From contig CAAEMZ010000036.1 in NCBI GenBank assembly GCA_900757195.1, positions 1-35,496 on the forward strand: 35,496 nt of DNA, written 5' to 3'. The translations under genes and the position numbers were made by a program. Within the stretch, counting starts at the first letter, position 1. Every line of letters starts with the position of its first letter. Shown here piece after piece: positions 16,685 to 24,675 of this stretch. Origin of the DNA: Lachnospiraceae bacterium (GTDB taxonomy: Bacteria > Bacillota > Clostridia > Lachnospirales > Lachnospiraceae). The notes under the pieces were generated by a model, which was not told where the DNA came from, did no database searches, and worked only from the letters and a program-made list of their open reading frames with translations.

Positions 16685-17686
16685 TCACTTTTTCATCTTC
16701 AATCTCTGCTTTTCATCCGCATCTGCCAAAAATGCACTGTCGGCAGAATTCCGTAAAAGCTGCCCAATCTCCTGTTCTCCCAGTCCGAAGGTGTCCGCCA
16801 TCAACTGAAGTTCTTCCCTTACAGTGACCCCGGAAACCATCATATTATCTGTGTTGACCGTAACTCTGATTCCCGCAGCCATCAGCCGCAGCAGCGGATA
16901 TTCCGATATATGATGAAATATTTTTGTATTCATATTACTCGTCGGGCACAGTTCCAGCGGAATCTTATTTTCAGCAAGATAACGGACAAGCTCCCCATCC
17001 TCTAAGCACCGGACACCGTGACCGATACGCTTTGCCCCGAATTCAAGGGCTTTCCAGATGCTTTCCGGTCCGTCGGCTTCCCCGGCATGGATGGTAAAAG
17101 GAATATTTTTTTCTCCAGCCAGCTTAAAAACATCTTCAAAATTTCCTGTCGGAAATAAAGCCTCGGCGCCGGCCAGATCCAGACCACAGACACCTCTGCC
17201 GAAAAATTCTTCCGCTGCCGAAACCGTTTCCATATTTTCATCCCGGTTATCCCCGCCGCGCATACAGCAGAGAATCAGATTGGCCGCCATCCCTTCCGCT
17301 CCGGTCTCTGAACGATATTTTTCAAGACCGCCGACGGCCGCCGCCACGACCGACCGCTGTGTCAGACCGCGCTGCCGGTGAAGCTGGGGTGCAAAACGAA
17401 TTTCGGAATAAACCAGCCCCTGGGATGCCTGAATTTTCAGCAGTTCGTAAACACTGGTTTTCACGGCTTCTTCTGTCTGCATCAGCGACAACGGATAGTC
17501 AAATTTTGTCAGATAATCATTCAGATCCCGGCAATTTTCCGTCACCTGCATCCGTGCCCTTAATGCTTCACCGGATATGACCTCCATTCCCTGGGAAGCC
17601 GCAAGCTTTTGTGCCAGATCAAATCCCAGAGAACCGTCCAGATGCACATGCAGATCGATCAGACCTTCTTTTGGAACCCGCATCAT
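16685..17686 (-). CDS. add: Adenosine deaminase
   Basis: This 333-residue amidohydrolase turns adenosine (and deoxyadenosine) into inosine in purine salvage. The zinc and catalytic residues are all present: HVH (H13, H15), HAGEA (H200, E203), GHG (H223) and NTDN (D280). The length fits the family. Either of the two adjacent Met codons could be the start. It follows the Spx/ArsC-like gene by 30 bp, likely in one operon. The gene set suggests no tight link with the purO-purH operon, though both act on IMP supply. Confidence 0.92.
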   Translation of the reverse strand: MMRVPKEGLIDLHVHLDGSLGFDLAQKLAASQGMEVISGEALRARMQVTENCRDLNDYLTKFDYPLSLMQTEEAVKTSVYELLKIQASQGLVYSEIRFAPQLHRQRGLTQRSVVAAAVGGLEKYRSETGAEGMAANLILCCMRGGDNRDENMETVSAAEEFFGRGVCGLDLAGAEALFPTGNFEDVFKLAGEKNIPFTIHAGEADGPESIWKALEFGAKRIGHGVRCLEDGELVRYLAENKIPLELCPTSNMNTKIFHHISEYPLLRLMAAGIRVTVNTDNMMVSGVTVREELQLMADTFGLGEQEIGQLLRNSADSAFLADADEKQRLKMKK

Positions 17687-17716
17687 TGCCTCCTTTTGCC
17701 CTTTTTCAGGACTGCT

Positions 17717-18067
17717 TTATTCAAAAATCCACTCTTTTTCTTTAAATCCCACAAGAATTCTGTCATCCTCAACGATCAGAGGGCGTTTCACCAGCATACC
17801 ATCGCTGGCTAAAAGCTGAATCTGTTCATCTTCGCTCATTTCAGGCAGTTTCTCCTTCAGCCCAAGTTCCCGGTATTTCATACCGCTTGTATTAAAAAAT
17901 TTCTTTACCGGATAGCCGCTGCGTCCAATCCAGGCTTTTAATTCGTCCGCCGTCGGACGGTCTTCGACGATATGCCGGTCTTCAAAGGCAACGCCGTGCT
18001 CCTCCAGATATTTTTTCGCCCTTTTACAGGTTGAGCATTTTGGATATTCAATAAACAGACGATTCAT
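17717..18067 (-). CDS. Arsenate reductase-like / Spx-family thioredoxin-fold protein
   Basis: This 116-residue protein has the ArsC/Spx fold: a CxxC (C11, C14 in CSTCKRAKKYL), a GYPVKKFFNTSG region (51-62) and LVKRPLI (92-98, with R95). CxxC is seen in Spx and in YffB-like ArsC members, so it may be a redox-responsive regulator or a thiol reductase rather than a true arsenate reductase. The ATG at 18067 has GGGAGGAAG before it; a longer reading from 18124 lacks family match. No other arsenic gene lies nearby. Confidence 0.84.
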   Translation of the reverse strand: MNRLFIEYPKCSTCKRAKKYLEEHGVAFEDRHIVEDRPTADELKAWIGRSGYPVKKFFNTSGMKYRELGLKEKLPEMSEDEQIQLLASDGMLVKRPLIVEDDRILVGFKEKEWIFE

Positions 18068-18110
18068 GTCAACTTCCTCCCTCAGTTTCATTTTTTGTTT
18101 TATTTCTTCT

Positions 18111-18138
18111 ATTATACCCGCCATTTATCCACTTGCAA
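18111..18138 (-). promoter_or_regulatory. Promoter of the Spx/ArsC-like and add genes
   Basis: The minus strand has TTGCAA (18138-18133), a 16-bp spacer and TATAAT (18116-18111). Its -35 is the same palindromic hexamer used by the plus-strand promoter of the ABC-F gene. Confidence 0.75.
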
Positions 18139-18161
18139 AGCCCCTGTTTATCCGATATAAT
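18133..18161 (+). promoter_or_regulatory. Promoter of the ABC-F gene
   Basis: TTGCAA (18133-18138), a 17-bp spacer and TATAAT (18156-18161) are close to consensus. The leader is about 27 nt, with AAGGAG before the ATG at 18195. Confidence 0.82.
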
Positions 18162-18194
18162 AATTCAGGAATTTCAAGCGATTAAGGAGTAATT

Positions 18195-19748
18195 ATGATT
18201 TTAAATGTTAAAAATTTAAGCCACGGTTTCGGAGACCGTGCCATATTCAATAACGTTTCCTTCCGTCTTTTAAAAGGCGAACACATCGGACTGATCGGCG
18301 CCAACGGGGAAGGAAAATCCACTTTTATGAATATCATTACAGGGAATCTGATGCCGGATGAAGGCACTGTGGAATGGGCCAGAAATGTCCGCGTCGGCTA
18401 TCTGGACCAGCATGCCGTTCTGGAAAAGGGAATGACGATCCGTGATGTTCTCCAGTCCGCCTTCCAGTTCTTATTTGAAATGGAAGAACAGATGAATCAG
18501 ATGTTCGACGCCATGGGCGAGGCATCTCCGGAAGAAATGGAAAAGCTTCTTTCAGAAACCGGAACGATCCAGGATCTGCTCGAACAGCACGACTTTTATC
18601 AGATTGATACCAAAGTTGAAGAAATCGGCCGTGCCCTCGGTCTGACTGAAATCGGTCTGGAACGGGACGTCACTGAGCTTTCCGGAGGTCAGCGGACCAA
18701 AGTCCTTCTCGGAAAACTTTTGCTGGAAAAGCCGGACATTCTTCTTCTGGACGAGCCGACCAACTATCTGGATGAACAGCATATTGAATGGCTGAAACGC
18801 TATCTCAACGACTATGAAAATGCCTTTATTCTGATTTCCCATGACATTCCTTTCTTAAACAGTGTCATCAACCTGATTTATCATATGGAAAATCAGAACC
18901 TCGACCGCTATCCGGGCGATTACGATAAATTTCAGGAAGTTTACGCCATGAAAAAGGCCCAGCTTGAAGCTGCCTATAACCGCCAGCAGCAGGAAATCAG
19001 CGCGCTGAAGGATTTTGTGGCCCGCAACAAGGCCCGGGTATCCACCCGGAATATGGCCATGTCCCGCCAGAAAAAACTGGACAATATGGATATCATCGAG
19101 CTGGCCAGAGAAAAGCCGAAGCCGGAATTTAATTTTAAAACCGCACGGACTTCGGGAAAAGTCATTTTTGAAACCGACGACCTGGTCATCGGCTATGATG
19201 AACCTCTTTCCCGTCCCCTGAACCTCCGTATGGAACGGGGTGAAAAAATTGCCCTCACCGGCGCCAATGGTATCGGTAAAACCACGCTGTTAAAGAGCAT
19301 CCTCGGCCTGATCCCGGCCTATTCCGGCAAAGTAACCCGGGGTGACTACCAGCACATCGGTTACTTTGAGCAGGAAGGCGAAAAAGATAACCGGACAACA
19401 TGTATCGAAGAAATCTGGAAGGAATTCCCTTCCTATACCCAGTACGAAGTCCGGTCAGCCCTGGCAAAGTGCGGTCTGACGACCCAGCACATTGAAAGTC
19501 AGGTCCGGGTCTTAAGCGGTGGTGAGCAGGCCAAAGTCCGTCTCTGCAAAATCATTAACACTGAAACCAACATCCTGCTTCTGGACGAGCCGACCAATCA
19601 TCTGGATGTGGACGCCAAGGATGAACTCAAACGCGCCCTCCGTGAATATAAAGGCAGTATCCTTCTCATCTGCCATGAACCGGAATTCTACCAGGATGTG
19701 GTCACTCAGGTATGGAACTGCCAGGAATGGTCCACCAAAATCGTATAG
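18195..19748 (+). CDS. ABC-F family ATPase (ribosome-associated)
   Basis: This 517-residue protein has two ABC domains and no membrane part. Domain 1: GANGEGKST (35-43), LSGGQRTK, LLLDEPTNYLD. Linker at about 235-320 (charged, coiled). Domain 2: GANGIGKTT, LSGGEQAKVR, LLLDEPTNHLD. ABC-F proteins act at the ribosome E site to relieve stalls or give antibiotic resistance. It looks closest to the housekeeping YbiT/Uup-like groups. The linker lacks any clear long antibiotic-resistance extension, but subclass needs a tree. Its stop abuts the stop of the M20 gene on the other strand with no gap. Confidence 0.93.
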   Translation: MILNVKNLSHGFGDRAIFNNVSFRLLKGEHIGLIGANGEGKSTFMNIITGNLMPDEGTVEWARNVRVGYLDQHAVLEKGMTIRDVLQSAFQFLFEMEEQMNQMFDAMGEASPEEMEKLLSETGTIQDLLEQHDFYQIDTKVEEIGRALGLTEIGLERDVTELSGGQRTKVLLGKLLLEKPDILLLDEPTNYLDEQHIEWLKRYLNDYENAFILISHDIPFLNSVINLIYHMENQNLDRYPGDYDKFQEVYAMKKAQLEAAYNRQQQEISALKDFVARNKARVSTRNMAMSRQKKLDNMDIIELAREKPKPEFNFKTARTSGKVIFETDDLVIGYDEPLSRPLNLRMERGEKIALTGANGIGKTTLLKSILGLIPAYSGKVTRGDYQHIGYFEQEGEKDNRTTCIEEIWKEFPSYTQYEVRSALAKCGLTTQHIESQVRVLSGGEQAKVRLCKIINTETNILLLDEPTNHLDVDAKDELKRALREYKGSILLICHEPEFYQDVVTQVWNCQEWSTKIV

Positions 19749-20936
19749 CTAAAATTTTGGATTCTTTAACCAGTGGATCGCGCATGCAGCATAGACGGCG
19801 CTCCCCAGAGAAAGAATATCTTCGTTAAAGACCACTGCCGGGTTATGCATCGGTTTCCCATAGGCTTCATTTTCCTGAGGGGAACCGGCACCCAGCAGCA
19901 GATAGGCCGAAGGGACTTCATAGCTGAAGGAAGCAAAATCTTCGCTGCCCATACCGCCCTGAGGCAGAATCACGAACGGCTTTACACCGTCAAACTGCTT
20001 TACAGCATCAGAAAAAGCATATAACATATCTTCATTGTTAATCAACGGCGGCGCACTGGCGATCTCTGTAACCACTGCGTTTCCGCCGAAGGACCGGGCA
20101 CATAAATTCGAAATCTGCCGGATTCTCTCAAAAACCCGGGTGCCTGTTTCTCTTTCTTTATATCGAATCGTTCCCTCCATAACCACTTTTTCCGGAATAA
20201 TATTCGGCGCCTGACCACCGGAAAATTTTCCAATCGTCAACACACACGGGTCCTGTGCCGCTACCTCCCTCGCCACCACACTCTGCAATGATAAATAGAT
20301 ATGTGCAGCGATATTTATCGGATCGATCCCCTTTTCCGGCATTGCTCCGTGACTGCCAACGCCATTGACCTCGATCCGAAACAGCGTGCATCCGGCCATA
20401 AAGTGGCCGAGGCCTCCCAGAATCATACCGCTCGGTGTTCCGGAGTTCACATGAATCCCCATGGCCGCATCCACTTTCGGATTCTCCAATACACCTGCCC
20501 GGATCACCGCTTTGGCACCGGTAAACCCTTCCTCATCCTCCTGAAACAATAATTTAACGGTTCCGTGAATCTGATTCCGATACATCCGAAGCAGCTTTGC
20601 CGCTCCAAGAAGCATCGTTGTATGCATATCGTGGCCGCAGGCATGCATTGCCCCATTTACCGACTGAAACGGCAGCGACGTTTCTTCACGAATAGCCAGT
20701 CCGTCCATGTCGGCTCTGAGCAGCAGAGTTCTGCCCGGCAGATCACCGCTGATTGCTGCCGTCACAGAGCTTTCCGCGATATCCTCCGGCGCATATCCGT
20801 ATTCTGTCAGTTTACGTCTGACCAGCGCTTTTGTATTCGGAAGTTTTGTGCCGACTTCAACATTCCGGTGCAGTTCCCTCCGTATTGCTACAAGCTCTTC
20901 CTGAAGCAGGCCTGCCTGTTCATAGATCTTATTCAT
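19749..20936 (-). CDS. M20-family amidohydrolase (peptidase M20D)
   Basis: This 395-residue metallohydrolase has MHACGHDMH (98-105; C100, H102) and FQEDEEG (131-137; catalytic/zinc Glu135-136), where many relatives have FQPAEEG. It belongs to the group containing N-acyl amino acid amidohydrolases, hippurate hydrolase and N-acetyl-diaminopimelate deacetylase. It is probably cytosolic and uses two metal ions. The substrate cannot be set from sequence. It lies 105 bp past the ferritin gene's end, with that gene's terminator between. The ATG has AAAGGGG some 8 bases upstream. Confidence 0.88.
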   Translation of the reverse strand: MNKIYEQAGLLQEELVAIRRELHRNVEVGTKLPNTKALVRRKLTEYGYAPEDIAESSVTAAISGDLPGRTLLLRADMDGLAIREETSLPFQSVNGAMHACGHDMHTTMLLGAAKLLRMYRNQIHGTVKLLFQEDEEGFTGAKAVIRAGVLENPKVDAAMGIHVNSGTPSGMILGGLGHFMAGCTLFRIEVNGVGSHGAMPEKGIDPINIAAHIYLSLQSVVAREVAAQDPCVLTIGKFSGGQAPNIIPEKVVMEGTIRYKERETGTRVFERIRQISNLCARSFGGNAVVTEIASAPPLINNEDMLYAFSDAVKQFDGVKPFVILPQGGMGSEDFASFSYEVPSAYLLLGAGSPQENEAYGKPMHNPAVVFNEDILSLGSAVYAACAIHWLKNPKF

Positions 20937-20994
20937 CCCGATAATCCCCTTTCATCCGGTTTTCTCTATATTCGGAAAATTTCCTTGATAAATC

Positions 20995-21025
20995 AAAACT
21001 GCCAGCAGGAATCATCTGCTGGCAG
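20995..21025 (-). terminator. Terminator of the ferritin gene
   Basis: A perfect 10-bp stem, CTGCCAGCAG with CTGCTGGCAG (20999-21008 and 21016-21025), has a 7-nt loop. TTTT follows on the minus strand. It lies 17 bp past the ferritin stop. Confidence 0.8.
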
Positions 21026-21041
21026 AAAACCGTTATCTTTA

Positions 21042-21551
21042 TTATAATGTCAGTGATGGTGCAGAATATACACGCGCGCTCAGTTCGCTATTCAGCATAT
21101 ATAAGCCCTTCGCATCACTTCCGAAAAGTTCCATTTTGGTAATCAGATCGGATGCTGTCTTTTCTTCCTCGCCCTGTTCTTTAACAAACCAGTCAAGTAA
21201 CTGCATCGTCCGGAAATCTTTTACATTAAAAGCAGCTTCATAAATATCATTGATTAATGAAGTCACGTATTTTTCGTGTTCCAGACCATATCCCAGCACC
21301 GCCATATGGCTGTCAAGCACCTTGTCCGGTTTTGCGATCGCTTCAAGCGTAATCACTTCATCATTATTCTGAAGATACTGCCAGAACAACATAGCGTGAT
21401 CCCGTTCTTCCTGCGCCTGAATCTTATACCAGTTCTCAAAGCCGTCCAGGCCGACTCTTCCGAAATAATTCGCAAAATCCAAATACAGATATGCGGAATA
21501 TAATTCTTTGTTAATCTGATCGTTAATTAATTCTGCCACTTTTTTATCCAT
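21042..21551 (-). CDS. ftnA: Ferritin (non-heme iron storage)
   Basis: This 169-residue bacterial ferritin has ferroxidase-site residues E16, E49, H52, E93, Q126 and E129, in the usual spacing. It oxidises Fe(II) and stores it as a mineral in a 24-subunit shell. The ATG at 21551 was chosen for AAAGGAGG just upstream; a reading from 21581 adds 10 residues. It is a single-gene unit with a consensus promoter and its own terminator. No Fur box was identified with confidence. Confidence 0.94.
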   Translation of the reverse strand: MDKKVAELINDQINKELYSAYLYLDFANYFGRVGLDGFENWYKIQAQEERDHAMLFWQYLQNNDEVITLEAIAKPDKVLDSHMAVLGYGLEHEKYVTSLINDIYEAAFNVKDFRTMQLLDWFVKEQGEEEKTASDLITKMELFGSDAKGLYMLNSELSARVYSAPSLTL

Positions 21552-21585
21552 GATAGAATCCTCCTTTGATTTAGCATTCAAATAA

Positions 21586-21615
21586 ATTATAATCGATTTA
21601 AAAAGTTTCTGTCAA
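21586..21615 (-). promoter_or_regulatory. ftnA: Promoter of the ferritin gene
   Basis: The minus strand has TTGACA (21615-21610), an 18-bp spacer and TATAAT (21591-21586), both consensus. The leader is about 28 nt. Confidence 0.88.
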
Positions 21616-21682
21616 TAGCCCTTATGCCTCACTCCGGCAAAAACCTGTTCGAAATATGCCATCACGCTTCCAAAATAAAATA

Positions 21683-23401
21683 TTATAAATTCATCTTCCG
21701 GTACCGGTTCAGGCAGGCAAATATTTCCTGGGTTCTCGGCGCCGCCAGTCCCGCCGGCAGCCAGCCGCTTTCACAGACGGCCTCAAATCCCTTTTCCTTC
21801 ATCAGCCTTTCCAGTTCCCGGACAATATCGGCAAGACAATGGCGGCCGTCCATCAAATGCTTTCGGGCATAGCCCGTCAGATAACCAAGAGCCGCCACCT
21901 GTTCACTGTCCACCAGCTGCTCTGTATATCTCAGATCAATGGTCTCCCGGTCAATCTGTACCGAATCCCGTCCAAAGGTTTTCACCTTCATCCGCTCACC
22001 GCCGCCTTTTCTCCGATCCATGGTCTGGCTGCAGGGGCCCGGCCTGCGATTGAAATCCGGTTTTTCACAGGCGGTCAGCTTTCCGGAAGGCGCCGGAAAG
22101 CCTGCCGCCTTTTCCCTGGCAAAGGCGGTAATGTCTTCCGGAATATACTGCTTCATCTGAAGGATAACATCGGCTTTATGAAAATAGGACCCGGAGCTTC
22201 CGGCCACAAGAATGGAAGATATCCCATACACTTCATAGAGTTCCCGAATTCGGTCAATATAAGGTGTAATCGGTTCTGATTCTCTGCTCACTACCAATTG
22301 CATCAATTCATCCCGGATCATAAAGTTCGTTGCACTCGTATCCTCGTCAATCAAAAGGGTCCGGCTGCCCGCTTCCATCGCTTCGATAACATTAGCCGCC
22401 TGGGATGTACTTCCGCTGGCATCTTCCGTATAAAAGTGACGGGTATCCCGTCCATTTGGCAAATCATTAATAAACATGGAAATGTCCACATTTTTAATGC
22501 TCCGCCCATCCTCTGCCCGGATTTTCACCGCCGACGCTTCGGTAATCACGTATTCCCGTCCATCGTCCTGAATATGATTATAGACGCCCCGCTCCAAAGC
22601 TTCGAGAAGTGTCGATTTTCCATGATAGCCGCCGCCCACGATCAGTGTGATTCCTCTGGGGATTCCCATCCCCCGGAGAGGTTTTCCGTGAGGCACATCG
22701 ATCCGGACAGCCATCGATTCCGGCGATTTAAAAGGCACCGCATTTTTCATTGGCTTCTGGGAAATGCCCGACTCTCTCGGCAAAACCGAACCATCGGCGA
22801 CAAAGGCGCAGAGCCCCAGTTCCGAAAGCTTCTGACGGATATGTGCCTGATTATCCGCCAGTTCACTGATTTTTTCTAACCGGCCGGCATCCAGGGCATT
22901 ATAATAGAGAGATTTCTTTACACATGCCAGAATCTGTTCAAAAAATATTTTTACAGCCTCTCCGGCATTAATCGTGCGTCCGACCGCCGGAAGTCCCACA
23001 TCCATCCGGAGAAGAATGTCGCCGTTATCCATCCGAATCCGGCACCCGCTGCGTTCCAGAATTTCCTGACCGCACCGGCTTACAGAGATCAGACCGCTTT
23101 TTCCCGAACCTCTGGCCTTAAACGTCTCGGATTCCGCCCTCCGTCCGAACTGCCTCAAAAGCTCATCCTGCAGTGCTGCGCGCCGCATCTCATTTTTATA
23201 GAGCCCCTTCGGAAATCCGGAGGCTTTGCCGTCAACATGAATACTGATTTTTGAAGGCGATGCAAAGGGATCCCCCTGCACATGGTCAATGGATAAAACA
23301 AAATCCGGAAATTCGTACATCCCCCGGATATCTTTATAGGCCGGATACCCTTTCCGGTCGATCCGCCGTAATAAATCTCTGAGTTCATTTGAAGATTTCA
23401 T
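21683..23401 (-). CDS. Predicted ATPase of the ABC class (COG3044-like)
   Basis: This 572-residue protein matches the ABC-ATPase domain family (COG3044). It has an N-terminal region of about 240 residues, then a Walker A-like GGGYHGKST (256-264), an alanine/serine-rich stretch, and a Walker B-like LLIDEDTSATNFMIRD. An RKGGGER tract near 463-469 precedes a C-terminal helical region. The family is widespread in bacteria but has no settled function. It is preceded by an extended -10 and appears to be a single gene. No partner gene is seen. Confidence 0.82.
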   Translation of the reverse strand: MKSSNELRDLLRRIDRKGYPAYKDIRGMYEFPDFVLSIDHVQGDPFASPSKISIHVDGKASGFPKGLYKNEMRRAALQDELLRQFGRRAESETFKARGSGKSGLISVSRCGQEILERSGCRIRMDNGDILLRMDVGLPAVGRTINAGEAVKIFFEQILACVKKSLYYNALDAGRLEKISELADNQAHIRQKLSELGLCAFVADGSVLPRESGISQKPMKNAVPFKSPESMAVRIDVPHGKPLRGMGIPRGITLIVGGGYHGKSTLLEALERGVYNHIQDDGREYVITEASAVKIRAEDGRSIKNVDISMFINDLPNGRDTRHFYTEDASGSTSQAANVIEAMEAGSRTLLIDEDTSATNFMIRDELMQLVVSRESEPITPYIDRIRELYEVYGISSILVAGSSGSYFHKADVILQMKQYIPEDITAFAREKAAGFPAPSGKLTACEKPDFNRRPGPCSQTMDRRKGGGERMKVKTFGRDSVQIDRETIDLRYTEQLVDSEQVAALGYLTGYARKHLMDGRHCLADIVRELERLMKEKGFEAVCESGWLPAGLAAPRTQEIFACLNRYRKMNL

Positions 23402-23451
23402 TCTGTGTTTTCTTACTTCCTTTCTCAGCGCTCCCGCTTCTCATTCGGATT

Positions 23452-23460
23452 ATTATAGCA
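23452..23460 (-). promoter_or_regulatory. Extended -10 for the COG3044-like gene
   Basis: The minus strand reads TGCTATAAT. No clear -35. A perfect 12-bp palindrome, TATGGTACCATA (23474-23485), lies about 16 bp upstream, between this and the pseudouridine synthase gene. Confidence 0.5.
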
Positions 23461-23532
23461 CAAAGATAATTTTTATGGTACCATAGTCTTAAAAATCTCA
23501 AATATTCATCTATTATTTATCGAGGAGTTTCT

Positions 23533-24441
23533 ATGGAACGTATTTTAAATTACAACATTGATATCGATATAAAATCTATAAAAATATCTCACTTTCTACG
23601 TAATCAAGGTTATTCACTTCAAACCATCGCCCGTTTAAAACGGATGGAGTGCAGTATTCTCGTTAATGGCTGCTCTCGACATATGAATGAACATTTAATC
23701 TCCGGTGACTGCCTGACCGTCCATATCCGGGAAACCCAGGTCTCCGGCAACATCTTTCCCGTCCCTCTGCCGCTGAATATTATTTACGAAGACGAAGACC
23801 TTCTCATTGTCAATAAACCCGCCGGAATGCCGACACACCCTTCGGCCGGAAACCGTGACAATTCCCTGGCGAACGGTCTGGCCTGGTATTTTAAACAACA
23901 GCATATCCCCTTTGTTTTCCGATGCAACAACCGGCTGGACAGAGACACCTCAGGCATCACCATTATCACCAAACATATGCTGAGTGCTTCCCTTCTTTCA
24001 GCCATGGTCCTCCGCCATGAAGTCTGCCGGGAATATCTGGCCATTGTCCGAAGATATGATCTTCCGGACAGCGGCACGATCGATGCCCCGCTCTCCCGAA
24101 AACCCGGTTCCATCATCGAGCGAATCGTCGATAAGGACCATGGCGAAAGGGCCGTGACTCACTACCGGGTCGTAAAAAAAGAAAACGGGCACAGCCTTGT
24201 TTCCCTGAAACTGGAAACCGGCCGTACCCATCAAATCCGTATTCATTTAAAACATCTGGGTTTTCCTTTAATCGGAGATTATCTGTATAACCCGGATATG
24301 GAATATATCCGCCGTCAGGCTCTCCATTCTTTCCGTGTGACCTTTAATCATCCTGTCACCGGAGAATTCATGGATTTTCAGGCGCCGCTGCCCAAAGACA
24401 TGGCAGACATCATCGGATTTCACTGTGCTTCATCCGTTTAA
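23533..24441 (+). CDS. RluA-family pseudouridine synthase
   Basis: This 302-residue enzyme has an N-terminal S4-like region (about 1-75), then the catalytic RLDRDTSG (134-141; catalytic D136) and the late GRTHQIRIHLKHLGFPLIGDYLY. It should turn uridine into pseudouridine in rRNA or tRNA. It resembles RluD/RluC but the target site is not readable. CGAGGAG precedes the ATG. It stands alone on the plus strand. Confidence 0.92.
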   Translation: MERILNYNIDIDIKSIKISHFLRNQGYSLQTIARLKRMECSILVNGCSRHMNEHLISGDCLTVHIRETQVSGNIFPVPLPLNIIYEDEDLLIVNKPAGMPTHPSAGNRDNSLANGLAWYFKQQHIPFVFRCNNRLDRDTSGITIITKHMLSASLLSAMVLRHEVCREYLAIVRRYDLPDSGTIDAPLSRKPGSIIERIVDKDHGERAVTHYRVVKKENGHSLVSLKLETGRTHQIRIHLKHLGFPLIGDYLYNPDMEYIRRQALHSFRVTFNHPVTGEFMDFQAPLPKDMADIIGFHCASSV

Positions 24442-24630
24442 TGCTTCCCCACTGGTTTTTCCTTTTACCATAACCGATAAATGCGGTCGCCCGGACGAAA
24501 TCCATGACAAAACGGAAAAAGACATTAATCATCAACATATACCACAGAAAATATAAGGAATTTCTTTTCCTGTCTCAGTACCTCGTTCATAATCTGCCTC
24601 TATGCAGAAAATTTTTATCCATATACATAT

Positions 24631-24675
24631 ATAAAAAAAATAATCCGAAATCAAGTAAAGAATTCCGGATTATTT
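24631..24675. terminator. Terminator overlapping the ubiB stop codon
   Basis: A 10-bp perfect stem (24638-24647 with 24666-24675) has an 18-nt loop. On the minus strand a run of eight or so T follows. The stop of the UbiB-like gene (24672-24670) lies inside the first-transcribed arm. It may also stop the converging plus-strand gene (TTATTTCTTT). Confidence 0.82.

Noticed and set aside
17717..18067. Arsenic resistance operon
   Set aside because: The ArsC-like protein has a CxxC and no ars partner; it sits beside adenosine deaminase and is better read as Spx/YffB-like.
23474..23485. 12-bp palindrome TATGGTACCATA between divergent genes
   Set aside because: Perfect but short and single; no matching copy nearby, so not called as an operator.
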